A stretch of 64,000 nucleotides of DNA from Pseudomonas sp. CCC3.1 (GCF_034347405.1 NZ_CP133778.1:1426001-1490000); one strand, 5' to 3'. Numbered from the stretch's first letter, positions 1 to 8,075 are shown. A program made the numbers and translations. Notes: generated by a model not told the origin, from the letters alone.

Positions 1-1301
1 AGTACCATGCCCAGACCACCGGCGCCGACCAGTGCCGCAATCACCAGGAAGCCCGGGGTGTAGCTGCCGGTCACGTTGAACAGATAGCCGGTGAGGTAAG
101 GCCCGATGAAACCGCTGAGGTTGCCGATGGAGTTGATCAAGCCAATCCCCGCTGCGGCCCCAAGGCCTGTCAGCACCTGTCCGGGCACGGCCCAGAACAC
201 GTTGATCGCGCTGTAAACGCCCATCGCCAACAAGATAAAGCCGATCACGATAATCCACGGCTGGTTGAGCCACAGCGCCACGGCGATAGACACGGCGGCC
301 AACATGGCGGCACCGCCCGCATGCCAGTGACGTTCTTGCAGACGGTCAGAGCGACGGCTCCACCAGATCATCGCAACGGCGGCCAAGGCATAAGGAATAG
401 CGGTGATCAGACCGTTTTGCATCAGGCCGATTTCCAGCCCGAACGACCCACGGAACGACGCCAGCACCGTTGGCATAAAGAAGTTCATGGCGTTGGAGCC
501 CGAGGTAATCCCGAAGTACACCAGCGCCAGCAGCCACACCTGACGGCTGGACAAGGCTTTGCGGATCATCTCCCACTTGGTCGGCTGAATGCCCACCACC
601 AGCGGTTTGTTGCGCTCTTCGTTTTCCAGGGTGTTGATCAGCCAGTTGCGCTGCTCATCGGTCAGCCAATGCGCCTGGTGCGGATGGTCGGTGAGGTAGA
701 AGTAGCAGACGACGCCCAGAATGACTGCGGGTACGGCTTCAACGATGTACATCAGGCGCCAGCCGACGAAACCCAGCGCGTCGCCCATTTCCATCAGACC
801 CACCGACAGCGGTGCGCCGATGACTTGCGCGATCGGTACGCCGAGGTAAAAGGTGGCGATCATGCGGGCGCGATAGCGGCTCGGGAACCACAGCGACAGC
901 AAGTAAATCACCCCCGGGAAGAACCCGGCTTCAGCGATGCCCAGCAGAAAGCGCAGCGACACGAAGTGCACCGGCGTCTGCAAAAAGCCCATGGCGCCTG
1001 CGATGATGCCCCAGGTCACCATGATTCGGGCGATCCACACGCGGGCGCCGTAGCGGTGCAGCAACACGTTGCTCGGCACTTCGAAGATGAAGTAACCGAG
1101 GAAGAAAATGCCCGCACCCAGGCCATACAAGGTCTGGCTGATGCCGATGTCGTCGTTCATCCGCAGCGCGGCGAATCCGACGTTGTTGCGATCCAGAAAC
1201 GCGACCACAAACAGCAGGATAAGAAAGGGGATCATGCGTTTGGTCACGCGCTTGATCGTTTGTTGTTCGATGTCCGTGACATCGGGAAGTGGGGTGGTCA
1301 T
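1..1301 (-). CDS. MFS transporter, anion:cation symporter family (C-terminus cut by window edge)
   Basis: My translation from the ATG at 1301 gives an open frame of 433 codons to the window edge. It begins MTTPLPDVTDIEQQ and has many hydrophobic helices. The segment AFLDRNNVGFAA after the first membrane helix, and later GIAEAGFFPG, are typical of the ACS (sugar-acid/organic anion) branch of the major facilitator superfamily. Family members are about 430-450 residues, so only a few C-terminal residues are missing. It lies downstream of denD-like, FAH and SDR genes on the same strand, after a REP hairpin, and is probably the last gene visible of that operon. By context the substrate would be a sugar acid; the sequence does not identify it. 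Confidence 0.88.
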   Translation of the reverse strand, partial: MTTPLPDVTDIEQQTIKRVTKRMIPFLILLFVVAFLDRNNVGFAALRMNDDIGISQTLYGLGAGIFFLGYFIFEVPSNVLLHRYGARVWIARIMVTWGIIAGAMGFLQTPVHFVSLRFLLGIAEAGFFPGVIYLLSLWFPSRYRARMIATFYLGVPIAQVIGAPLSVGLMEMGDALGFVGWRLMYIVEAVPAVILGVVCYFYLTDHPHQAHWLTDEQRNWLINTLENEERNKPLVVGIQPTKWEMIRKALSSRQVWLLALVYFGITSGSNAMNFFMPTVLASFRGSFGLEIGLMQNGLITAIPYALAAVAMIWWSRRSDRLQERHWHAGGAAMLAAVSIAVALWLNQPWIIVIGFILLAMGVYSAINVFWAVPGQVLTGLGAAAGIGLINSIGNLSGFIGPYLTGYLFNVTGSYTPGFLVIAALVGAGGLGMV

Positions 1302-1335
1302 ATCGCACGGCCTCAATTTTTTATTGTTGTTTTTT

Positions 1336-1402
1336 CTGTAGGAGCGAGCTTGCCTCGCGATCTTTTAAGATCAAAAGATCGCGAGCAAGCTCGCTCCTAC
1401 AG
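1336..1402. repeat. REP-type inverted repeat, family A copy 1
   Basis: Imperfect palindrome with arms CTGTAGGAGCGAGCTTGCC and GCAAGCTCGCTCCTACAG around a GATC-rich centre. It sits between the denD-like stop and the MFS start, inside a probable operon. It is one of eight family A copies in the window. Confidence 0.9.
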
Positions 1403-1408
1403 GGGTGT

Positions 1409-2380
1409 TTAGTGTGCAGTGTCTTCTATATGTGCTCGCACAATGGCGTCAAAATCCGGGTCGGCGGTGAAGCCTAGCGCACGCGCACGCGGGGCCTCGA
1501 CCTTGCTCGGCCAGCTTTCAACAATGCGCTGGATGGTCGCGTCCGGCTCCCAGCGAATCAGTTGGGTGACTTCATCACCCGCCACACGTTGCAGCGCTGA
1601 GACCATGTCGGCCACGGTGGTGGTCACGCCTGGCAGCGGGATGATGCGCTCGCCGCCCAGTGTTTTCGGCGACAAGGTCATGCCCAGCAGCATCGATTCA
1701 ACAATGCGTCGTGGCGAGGTCAGGTACACCTGAGTGTCCGGGCGCACCGGGCACACGGCGGGCAGACCCACCAGCGGCTCGCGGATGATCGAGCTGAAGA
1801 AGGTCGATGCGGCCTTGTTTGGCTTGCCGGGGCGCACGGCCACGGTCGGCAGGCGCAACACGCGGCCATCGACAAACCCTTTGCGGGCATAGTCGGCCAC
1901 CAGCAACTCACCGACGGCTTTTTGCATGCCGTAAGACGATTGCGGGGTGAGCACGGTGTCGTCGTCGACCACGTCCGGCAGCTTGCCGCCAAACACCGCA
2001 AAGCCGCTGGCGTACACCAGACGTGGCGAGGTGCCTTGTTTGCGCAGGGTTTCGAGCAGCAGCATCAGGCCGTGCAGATTGACCTGCATGCCCAAGTCGA
2101 AATCCGCTTCGGCAGCCGAACTGACCACCGCTGCCAAATGCCATACCAAGTCCACGCCATCGGTGACGCGGGCGATGACGTCGGGATCAGCCACATCGCC
2201 GGTCACCAGTTCAATGCGCGGATCATTGGGCACGTCTTCACCGGCAAAGGCGTCGAACAGCACGATCCGTTCAATGGTGCGTGGCGCTTCACCTTCGAGG
2301 GTCAAGGTGTTCAAGTCTGCCAGGCGTTGAGCCAGTTGCTTGCCGATAAAGCCGGTGCCGCCAGTGATGAGAATGCGCAT
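1409..2380 (-). CDS. NAD-dependent epimerase/dehydratase family protein, D-erythronate dehydrogenase (DenD)-like
   Basis: Extended short-chain dehydrogenase of 323 residues. The N-terminal Rossmann motif GGTGFIG is at residues 7-13, and an SSYGMQK segment supplies the catalytic Tyr and Lys near residue 150. Overall character matches the family annotated as D-erythronate dehydrogenase (denD), which oxidises four-carbon sugar acids with NAD. The other erythronate/threonate genes (dtnK, otnC, otnI) are absent, so the substrate here is uncertain and could be a six-carbon sugar acid. The ATG at 2380 has CAGGAGCAACAC upstream as ribosome binding site. It lies between an FAH hydrolase upstream and an MFS carrier downstream. 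Confidence 0.82.
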   Translation of the reverse strand: MRILITGGTGFIGKQLAQRLADLNTLTLEGEAPRTIERIVLFDAFAGEDVPNDPRIELVTGDVADPDVIARVTDGVDLVWHLAAVVSSAAEADFDLGMQVNLHGLMLLLETLRKQGTSPRLVYASGFAVFGGKLPDVVDDDTVLTPQSSYGMQKAVGELLVADYARKGFVDGRVLRLPTVAVRPGKPNKAASTFFSSIIREPLVGLPAVCPVRPDTQVYLTSPRRIVESMLLGMTLSPKTLGGERIIPLPGVTTTVADMVSALQRVAGDEVTQLIRWEPDATIQRIVESWPSKVEAPRARALGFTADPDFDAIVRAHIEDTAH

Positions 2381-2418
2381 GTGTTGCTCCTGTTTCTTAT
2401 AGTTGTTCGAGCATTGAA

Positions 2419-3267
2419 TCAGTCAGCTTGTACGGTGCGTTGGCGTTGCTCGCCGAGGCCTTGGATGCCTAAACGCATGACCTGGCCTGCGCGCAGGAAG
2501 ATCGGCTCGGGTTTAACCCCCAGCCCTACACCCGGTGGCGTGCCGGTGGAGATCACATCGCCCGGTTGCAGCGACATGCAACGGCTCAGGTAGGCAATCA
2601 GTGCCGGGACCTGGAACACCATGGTGTTGGTATTGCCGTTCTGGTAGCGCTGTCCGTCGACCTCAAGCCAAAGGTTGAGTTGGTGCGGGTCGCTGATCTC
2701 GTCGCGGGTCACCAGCCATGGACCAAGCGGGCCGAACGTGTCGAAGCCTTTGCCTTTGTCCCAGGTGCCGCCGCGTTCGAGTTGCCACTCGCGCTCGGAC
2801 ACATCGTTGATCACGCAATAACCGGCGACGTGATCCAGTGCGTTGTGTTCATCGATATTGCGGCCGCCCTTGCCGATGACCACTCCCAGCTCGACTTCCC
2901 AGTCGGTCTTGGTCGAGTCACGGGGGATTTCAACGTCATCATTGGGGCCGCAAATGGCGCTGGTCCACTTGTTGAAAATCACCGGTTCCGAAGGCACTGC
3001 CAGACCCGATTCAGCAGCATGGTCCGCGTAGTTGAGGCCGATGCAGATGAACTTGCCGACCTGACCCACACAGGCGCCAATGCGTGGCGACCCGCTGACC
3101 AGCGGCAGGGTGGACGGGTTAATTTTGCTCAGTGCCTCAAGGCTTGCGGGCTCAAGGGCTAGACCTGCGACATCGGCGATGTGCGCCGACAGATCGCGAA
3201 TATTGCCTTGGGCATCCAGCAGACCGGGTTTTTCCTGACCTTTTTCGCCGTAGCGCAGCAGTTTCAT
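2419..3267 (-). CDS. Fumarylacetoacetate hydrolase family protein (2,4-diketo-3-deoxy sugar acid hydrolase-like)
   Basis: 282 residues beginning MKLLRYGEKGQEKPGLL. The FAH C-terminal fold is seen in ICIGLNYADHAAE (about 75-87), the metal-site region DWEVELGVVIGKG and a late VISTGTPPGVGLG segment. Family members cleave 2,4-diketo-3-deoxy-L-fuconate or -rhamnonate to pyruvate plus an aldonic or lactic acid, and are often mislabelled ureidoglycolate lyase. It is a close paralogue of the gene at 14037-14885: equal length and near-identical motifs. That copy sits in a full L-fucose pathway, so this one probably acts on a related diketo acid. GGAGCTTTT precedes the ATG. Confidence 0.87.
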   Translation of the reverse strand: MKLLRYGEKGQEKPGLLDAQGNIRDLSAHIADVAGLALEPASLEALSKINPSTLPLVSGSPRIGACVGQVGKFICIGLNYADHAAESGLAVPSEPVIFNKWTSAICGPNDDVEIPRDSTKTDWEVELGVVIGKGGRNIDEHNALDHVAGYCVINDVSEREWQLERGGTWDKGKGFDTFGPLGPWLVTRDEISDPHQLNLWLEVDGQRYQNGNTNTMVFQVPALIAYLSRCMSLQPGDVISTGTPPGVGLGVKPEPIFLRAGQVMRLGIQGLGEQRQRTVQAD

Positions 3268-3302
3268 AAAAGCTCCTGTATTGAATTGGAAACCTTATTT
3301 TT

Positions 3303-3371
3303 CTGTAGGAGCGAGCTTGCCTCGCGATCTTTTGATCTTCTAAAAGATCGCGAGGCAAGCTCGCTCCTACA
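3303..3371. repeat. REP-type inverted repeat, family A copy 2
   Basis: Near-perfect palindrome with arms CTGTAGGAGCGAGCTTGCCT and AGGCAAGCTCGCTCCTACA and a GATCTTCTAAAAGATC centre. It separates the SDR and FAH genes of the same operon, where it could act as an mRNA-stabilising or attenuating hairpin. Confidence 0.92.
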
Positions 3372-3378
3372 CGGAGGG

Positions 3379-4119
3379 TTAAATGCTCATCCCGCCATCA
3401 ATGATCTGGGCAGTGCCGGTGGTGTAACTGCTGGCATCGCTGGCCAGGTACAGCACCAATTGGGCGATTTCATCGACGTTGCCGATGCGCCCCATGGGCT
3501 GGCGATCAACAAAGGCCTGATACACCTCCGCCTCCGAACGCCCTTGCTCACGGGCCTGTTCGGCGATGCGTTGGCGCAGCGAAGGCGAGTCCACGGTGCC
3601 GGGGCAAATGGCGTTGCAACGAATGCCTTGGCCGACATAATCGGCAGCCACCGATTTGGTCAAGCCAATCGCGGCGGCCTTGCTGGCGGTGTAGGCAAAA
3701 CGGTTGGGCACGCCTTTGACGCTGGAGGCGACCGACGCCATGTTGATGATGCTGCCACCGCCTGCTGCCAGCATGCCCGGCAAAAAGGTGCGGATCATCC
3801 GGTACATGGCCGTGACATTGAGGTCGAAGGAGAACTGCCAGGCGCGGTCGTCGCATTCCAGCAACGCGCCGCTGTGCACGTACCCTGCGCAGTTGAACAA
3901 TACGTCGATCGTGCCAACTTGCTGGCTGATGGCTTCAATGGCCGACGTTTGGGTCACGTCCAGTGGCAACGCTTGAATGCCGGGGATGTCCTGCAAGGCG
4001 TCGATATTCAGGTCGGTGGCGATCACGTGGGCACCGGCATCACGCAGGGCCAGTACTGATGCTCGACCAATGCCGTTGGCCGCAGCGGTAACAAGAACGC
4101 GTTTGTTGGCGAGGTTCAT
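3379..4119 (-). CDS. SDR family oxidoreductase (2-keto-3-deoxy sugar acid dehydrogenase-like)
   Basis: Classical short-chain dehydrogenase of 246 residues. The cofactor motif is TAAANGIG near residue 11, NCAG is near 75, and the catalytic YTASK is near 150; the C-terminus is TGTAQIIDGGMSI. It closely resembles the SDR at 15016-15756, which belongs to an L-fucose operon and is expected to oxidise 2-keto-3-deoxy-L-fuconate to the 2,4-diketo acid. Paired with the FAH hydrolase just downstream, it would supply that enzyme's substrate. As first gene of the leftward operon it shares a divergent promoter region with the LysR regulator at 4227. Confidence 0.87.
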   Translation of the reverse strand: MNLANKRVLVTAAANGIGRASVLALRDAGAHVIATDLNIDALQDIPGIQALPLDVTQTSAIEAISQQVGTIDVLFNCAGYVHSGALLECDDRAWQFSFDLNVTAMYRMIRTFLPGMLAAGGGSIINMASVASSVKGVPNRFAYTASKAAAIGLTKSVAADYVGQGIRCNAICPGTVDSPSLRQRIAEQAREQGRSEAEVYQAFVDRQPMGRIGNVDEIAQLVLYLASDASSYTTGTAQIIDGGMSI

Positions 4120-4140
4120 GAGAGCAGTTCCATTATTTTT

Positions 4141-4152
4141 ATTGGGCCCAAT
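4141..4152. promoter_or_regulatory. Perfect 12-bp palindrome in the SDR/lysR divergent region
   Basis: ATTGGGCCCAAT lies just upstream of the SDR start codon at 4119. It could be an operator or part of the promoter architecture. No regulator can be assigned and chance is possible. Confidence 0.35.
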
Positions 4153-4208
4153 GGCTTAACACTAATGTTGCGCCCCGATAATCGCCAATGAGATATTCTC
4201 AAGCCTTA

Positions 4209-4223
4209 ATAACTGGAGGTTAT
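4209..4223. promoter_or_regulatory. Putative LysR operator (ATAAC-N5-GTTAT), copy 1
   Basis: Inverted repeat ATAAC-TGGAG-GTTAT containing the T-N11-A core of LysR-type binding sites. It overlaps the ribosome binding site (GGAGG) of the LysR gene starting at 4227. The same half-sites and spacing recur at 5181-5199, before the divergently placed MFS gene. That makes an autogenous role plus control of the transporter likely. Confidence 0.6.
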
Positions 4224-4226
4224 CGG

Positions 4227-5186
4227 ATGGCCGATGTCGGGTTTAATCAACTGTGCAACTGGTTACGGTTCCGCCATTTGGTGCTGATCGACACCCTGGC
4301 GCGCACGCAAAACATGCACGCCACCGCCCAGGAAATGAACATCAGCCAACCGGCGGTCAGCAAGATGCTGCGCGAGATAGAGCACCAGTTGGGCTTCGAT
4401 GTGTTTGCACGGTTGCCGCGCAGCATGTCGCTCACCGACTTGGGCAGCCACGTGGCGCGCTTTGCGCAAATCGCCCTCAACGACACCCAGCAGTTCGTTG
4501 GCCAGATCAACCATCTGCGCCAGGGCGGGCATGGTTTTCTGAAGATCGGCACCATCTACGCCGCCACGGCGATTGCCGTGCCTGCGGCGATTGTGGAGGT
4601 CAAACAGCAATGGCCATTGCTCACGATTGAAGTGCTGGAAGGCACCAGCGCCAATATGCTGACCATGCTTGAACACAAGCAACTGGACCTGGTGGTGGCG
4701 CGTTTCACCCTGGATCGCCATCGTGAACTGTTCGATTTTCAGGCTCTGGCGCCGGAACCACTGTGCCTGGTGACGGGCAGTCAGCACCCGTTGGCGGGCG
4801 CCAGCGAAATCCCGCTGAACGAGCTTGGCAGTTGGCCATGGGTGCTCTACCCGACAGGGACGCCGATGCGCGCGCGGCTGGAGCGGGCCTTTGTCGAAGC
4901 GGGCATGCAAACCCCGGAAAACACCGTGGAAACGGTCTCACTGCAAACCACCATGCAACTGCTGCAAACCGCCCCGGTGGTCGCGATGCTGGCCGAGTCC
5001 ATGGCCGAACCCGAAATTCAGGCCGGGCGTCTGACCCGTCTGGCGCTGCCGTTTCCGCTGGTACTGGCCGACTACGGCATCATTACCCGGCGCAACGAGC
5101 CGCCCAGTTGGTCGATGCAGGCCTTTATCGACGCCTTGTTAAACGGCCCCGATGCCGTGCGCGGTGCCCGCCAGACACCTCAATAA
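4227..5186 (+). CDS. LysR family transcriptional regulator (GbpR-like)
   Basis: An N-terminal winged helix-turn-helix (about residues 12-70) contains TAQEMNISQPAVSKMLREIE. It is followed by a LysR substrate-binding domain from about 100 to 300. The resemblance is to the GbpR subgroup, which senses sugars and sugar acids. I chose the ATG at 4227 because GGAGG lies 7 bases upstream; an earlier ATG at 4188 has no ribosome binding site. It is divergent from the SDR-FAH-denD-MFS operon and directly upstream of a second MFS carrier, so it probably controls both. Two matching palindromes flank the gene, the second overlapping its stop codon. Confidence 0.9.
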   Translation: MADVGFNQLCNWLRFRHLVLIDTLARTQNMHATAQEMNISQPAVSKMLREIEHQLGFDVFARLPRSMSLTDLGSHVARFAQIALNDTQQFVGQINHLRQGGHGFLKIGTIYAATAIAVPAAIVEVKQQWPLLTIEVLEGTSANMLTMLEHKQLDLVVARFTLDRHRELFDFQALAPEPLCLVTGSQHPLAGASEIPLNELGSWPWVLYPTGTPMRARLERAFVEAGMQTPENTVETVSLQTTMQLLQTAPVVAMLAESMAEPEIQAGRLTRLALPFPLVLADYGIITRRNEPPSWSMQAFIDALLNGPDAVRGARQTPQ

Positions 5187-5199
5187 CTCGCGGTTATTG
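5181..5199. promoter_or_regulatory. Putative LysR operator (CAATAAC-N5-GTTATTG), copy 2
   Basis: Perfect 7-5-7 inverted repeat CAATAAC-TCGCG-GTTATTG. Its core ATAAC-N5-GTTAT is identical to the site at 4209-4223, with a T-N11-A centre. It overlaps the lysR stop codon and lies about 110 bases before the MFS start at 5307. Confidence 0.62.
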
Positions 5200-5243
5200 A
5201 CTGATGGGATCTTGTGATTGGGCAGCGCACAAGTGGCGCTCTA

Positions 5244-5274
5244 GAGTGCAAGTCGCCCACCCGTGTTTGCACTC
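5244..5274. other. Inverted repeat in the leader of the MFS gene
   Basis: Arms GAGTGCAA and TTGCACTC with a 15-base spacer lie between the LysR operator and the MFS start codon. They could form an mRNA hairpin or a second protein site. Function unknown. Confidence 0.4.
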
Positions 5275-5306
5275 GGGTAGGGCGCCATCGCTCATTAGAG
5301 GCGCGT

Positions 5307-6578
5307 ATGAAAACAATAAAAAACTACAAAACGCTGACTATTTTCTTCCTGTTCATGATCGGCGTAGTCAACTACCTCGACCGCAGTGCACTCTCCATCG
5401 CCAACACCTCCATCCAGAAAGACCTGGCCATCAGCCCGATGCAAATGGGCATCATGCTTTCAGCTTTTTCTGTGGCTTACGCCTTCTCGCAATTACCCCT
5501 CGGCGCGTTGATCGACAAGCTCGGCAGCAAGCTGGCACTGGGCGGCTCCTTGGTGGTCTGGTCGCTCGCGCAAGGGGCCTTTGGCTTGTTCAGCAGCTAC
5601 GGGCATCTGGTCGGCCTGCGGGTGTTGCTGGGGATTGGCGAAGCGCCGGTGTTCCCCTCGGCGGCCAAAGCCTTGTCCGAGTGGTTCGACACCCAAGAGC
5701 GGGGCACGGCCACGGGCTGGGTGTGGTCATCGACCTGCATTGGCCCGTGCCTGGCGCCGCCGTTGCTGACGCTGTTCATGGTGCACCTGGGCTGGCGCGG
5801 CATGTTCATCCTGACGGGCGTCATCGGCTTGCTGCTGGCGGTGTGCTGGTTCAAATTCTACAAAAGCAAAGCCGAATACATGGCCGCCACTGGCCGTGCA
5901 GAACCGGTGCAAGTGCAACAAAAAAAGGCGCCGAAACTGCGCTGGACGTCACTGTTCAAAGAGCGCAACACCTGGGGCGCGTTTCTCGGCTTTATGGGCG
6001 TGATCTATATGATCTGGCTCAACCTGACCTGGTTGCCGGGCTACTTCGAACGCGAACACGGCCTGGACCTGTACCGCACCGCCTGGGTGGTCTCGCTGGC
6101 CTACTTGTTCGGGGCGCTGGGGACCATCGTCGCGGGCCGCTGCTGCGACAAACTGGTTGCGCGAGGCATGCGCGTGCTGGCCAGCCGCAAACTCATGGTC
6201 ATTTTGGGCTTGCTCGGCGGGGCGCTGTTTACCCTGATCGTGGCCTTCACCACCAACGTTGTGGCATGCGTGGTGCTGCTGTGCCTGACCATGTTCTTCA
6301 TCAACATCTCCAGCGCCACGGCGTGGATGATCGTCAACACCATCGTGCCGTCTGAGCGGGTGGCTTCGTTTGGTTCGATCCAGAACTTTGGCGGCTATTT
6401 GGCAGGCTCGATTGCGCCGATCCTCACCGGGTTCAGCGTGCAACAGAGCGGCTCGTTCTCGTCGGCGTTTGTGATCAGTGCCGTGGTCGCCTTGTGCTCG
6501 GCGTTCGCCTACTTTGCGCTGCTCAAAGAACCCTCTGCGCCGGTTTCACACCTTGAGGGAGCCCCTGCAACGGCATGA
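5307..6578 (+). CDS. MFS transporter, anion:cation symporter family (sugar-acid carrier)
   Basis: 423 residues from MKTIKNYKTLTIFF, with about twelve hydrophobic segments. VNYLDRSALSIAN after helix 1 and GIGEAPVFPSAAK are typical of the GarP/GudP/DgoT glucarate-galactonate carrier group. The ATG at 5307 follows AGAGG. The frame extends upstream to 5214, but that part is unlike the family N-terminus and runs through the leader hairpin. It lies directly downstream of the LysR gene and its second operator. By context it imports the sugar acid degraded by the leftward operon; glucarate, galactarate or galactonate specificity cannot be told apart here. Confidence 0.88.
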   Translation: MKTIKNYKTLTIFFLFMIGVVNYLDRSALSIANTSIQKDLAISPMQMGIMLSAFSVAYAFSQLPLGALIDKLGSKLALGGSLVVWSLAQGAFGLFSSYGHLVGLRVLLGIGEAPVFPSAAKALSEWFDTQERGTATGWVWSSTCIGPCLAPPLLTLFMVHLGWRGMFILTGVIGLLLAVCWFKFYKSKAEYMAATGRAEPVQVQQKKAPKLRWTSLFKERNTWGAFLGFMGVIYMIWLNLTWLPGYFEREHGLDLYRTAWVVSLAYLFGALGTIVAGRCCDKLVARGMRVLASRKLMVILGLLGGALFTLIVAFTTNVVACVVLLCLTMFFINISSATAWMIVNTIVPSERVASFGSIQNFGGYLAGSIAPILTGFSVQQSGSFSSAFVISAVVALCSAFAYFALLKEPSAPVSHLEGAPATA

Positions 6579-6584
6579 ATCACC

Positions 6585-6652
6585 CTGTAGGAGCGAGCTT
6601 GCTCGCGATCTTTTGATCTTTTAAAAGATCGCGAGGCAAGCTCGTTCCTACA
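6585..6652. repeat. REP-type inverted repeat, family A copy 3
   Basis: Palindrome with arms beginning CTGTAGGAGCGAGCTTGC and ending GCAAGCTCGTTCCTACA, centred on GATCTTTTAAAAGATC. It lies between the convergent MFS and cbtA genes, where it may help transcript termination. Confidence 0.9.
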
Positions 6653-6657
6653 AGGGG

Positions 6658-7395
6658 TCAGGCTTTGTAAGGCTTGTTCGGCAGCAGCAAACGTTCGGCG
6701 ACGACGCCGAAGATCAGGCCCAGAGCGGTCCACATCACCGCTTGAATGCCCAGCGAGGCGACGCGGAATTTCCACAGCAGCAGGGCTGAGAAGCCGTCCG
6801 GTGCTTCATTGAACGTCGGGAACAGAAAGCCCGCGATCGAGACAATCACCAGGTACAGCGCCACGCCCTTGATCGCGCCATTCCACAGGCCCGAGCGGGC
6901 AATGAACGTGCGGCCTGCACTGACGGCAATGATCGCGGCGGCCAGCGACACCAGCAGCATCAGGAAGAACAACTGCGTGCGCTTGCCGATGGTGTCCGGG
7001 TCGCCCACAGCTGGAGGGTTGGCGGGGTACACCAGCCCCGGCACCAGATACAGCACCACAAACGCGGCCAGGGCCAGCAAGGCGGCCAGGCCACGCGGGC
7101 CGACGTTACCGACACGGCCCAGCGAATATGCGAACGCCAAGGCAAAAATGCCGCCCAGCGACACGCTGTACACCAGCACTCCGGTCAGCAGGCCGAACGT
7201 GCTCTGCACCTCGCGGCTTACCAGTTCGGGTTCTTCTTCCTCGGCCTCACCATGTGAGTGGGAGTGGCCCATGCTTTCTTCGAAAGCGATAGCGCGATCA
7301 ATCTCAGGTTCGCCGAACACCTTGGCAAAGCTGAAAGCCAGCAGGCCGGCAATCAGACCGACAAGCATGCCCCTGACGAGTAAACGACCAGTCAT
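6658..7395 (-). CDS. cbtA: CbtA family protein, proposed cobalt transporter subunit
   Basis: 245 residues with five or more hydrophobic segments and a histidine/acidic stretch, SMGHSHSHGEAEEEEPE (about 41-57), of the kind that binds metal. It ends in a final membrane helix near AVMWTALGLIFGVVAERLL. Length and layout match CbtA, predicted by comparative genomics to import cobalt with CbtB. It is 15 bases downstream of cbtB on the same strand, behind a cobalamin riboswitch, so it should be repressed when B12 is plentiful. The transport role is inferred for this family rather than demonstrated by the sequence. Confidence 0.92.
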   Translation of the reverse strand: MTGRLLVRGMLVGLIAGLLAFSFAKVFGEPEIDRAIAFEESMGHSHSHGEAEEEEPELVSREVQSTFGLLTGVLVYSVSLGGIFALAFAYSLGRVGNVGPRGLAALLALAAFVVLYLVPGLVYPANPPAVGDPDTIGKRTQLFFLMLLVSLAAAIIAVSAGRTFIARSGLWNGAIKGVALYLVIVSIAGFLFPTFNEAPDGFSALLLWKFRVASLGIQAVMWTALGLIFGVVAERLLLPNKPYKA

Positions 7396-7410
7396 GTAGA
7401 AGTCCTCGGA

Positions 7411-7623
7411 TCAGTGGCAGGGAAAGCCCAGCAGGTGGCGGCCGTCGTGTACGAATTCGTGAACGTACATACCCTTGAAGACGGCGGTGGCGCCTTGTTC
7501 AGCACCGACGAAATAAATCGCCAGCATCAGCAACAGGCCGCCGAAAATCGCCCACGGCAATACATCGCGCAGGGGAATGGCAGGAATGGAAATGTCAGTT
7601 TGAGTTGAAGTGCTGTAAGCCAT
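7411..7623 (-). CDS. cbtB: CbtB family protein, small cobalt transporter subunit
   Basis: 70 residues from MAYSTSTQTDISIPAIP. There is one membrane helix (WAIFGGLLLMLAIYFVGAEQ) and the CbtB C-terminal signature HEFVHDGRHLLGFPCH, whose histidines and cysteine are candidate metal ligands. The ATG at 7623 follows AGAGGTCATC. A longer frame from 7689 would start inside the riboswitch and is rejected. It partners with CbtA just downstream. Confidence 0.93.
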   Translation of the reverse strand: MAYSTSTQTDISIPAIPLRDVLPWAIFGGLLLMLAIYFVGAEQGATAVFKGMYVHEFVHDGRHLLGFPCH

Positions 7624-7644
7624 GATGACCTCTGGGATTTCGCG

Positions 7645-7770
7645 TCCCGGCAAGAGTGCAAAGGCAAAGGAAGATCTGGCTCTCGGCAAGGTGCCGACTA
7701 CAGTGGCGCGACCGCGTCGGAATTCGACCGACTTCTTTCCTTCGTAACATACCGAAATAACTTTGGCAGT
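7645..7770 (-). promoter_or_regulatory. Cobalamin (AdoCbl) riboswitch upstream of cbtBA
   Basis: On the minus strand this reads, in order, a GGAAAGAAGTCGGT stretch, a paired GAATTCCGAC segment, the conserved core GCGGTCGCGCCACTGTAG, and a B12-box-like GCCAGATCTTCCTTTGCC at 7680-7663. The cbtB ribosome binding site follows. Order and sequence match cobalamin riboswitches of gamma-proteobacteria. Position before a cobalt uptake operon fits B12-dependent repression. Exact ends are approximate. Confidence 0.88.
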
Positions 7771-7875
7771 GTACGCTCAAGGGTCAGAGAATACCCAGAG
7801 GAATTGATGCTTGGACAGATGTGTATCGGCGGGCACTGACGGCAGCTCCCAAAGCTCTATGGCGCGCGTAAATCT

Positions 7876-8024
7876 CGTAGCAGTTGCCGAGCACCGCGAG
7901 GCTACGTCCGATGGCGAAGCGATCGTAAACCCTAAGTGCAGGGTACAACTGATACCCCGCAGTGCTTGATTTTACGACTGCTGCGCAGCCGGACGTAGCC
8001 TCGCGGTGCTCGGCAACTGCTACG
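7876..8024. repeat. Long hairpin element (family C), copy 1
   Basis: Two perfect 35-base inverted arms (7876-7910 and 7990-8024) enclose an unrelated 79-base loop. The arms carry the core GAGGCTACGTCCG, and the loop ends TTTTACGACTGCTGCGCAGC. A sister copy at 43464-43610 has the same plan with different arm bases. It lies in the 450-base gap between the riboswitch and the fucose operon end, which holds no gene that I can see. Confidence 0.9.
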
Positions 8025-8075
8025 AAATCGGCTTGCTGTACACCATAGAATCTCCCACGTTGAGGATGCCGGCGT

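Noticed and set aside
321..1412. 363-codon plus-strand frame near the left edge
   Set aside because: It is antisense to the MFS gene read from 1301 leftward, whose translation has clear family motifs.
4188..4226. Earlier ATG start for the LysR gene
   Set aside because: No ribosome binding site upstream and it reads through the operator. GGAGG supports the ATG at 4227.
7876..8024. Long hairpin considered as a transposon end pair or integron site
   Set aside because: No transposase or target duplication is visible, and the sister copies at 43464 and 54388 show a REP-like dispersed element instead.
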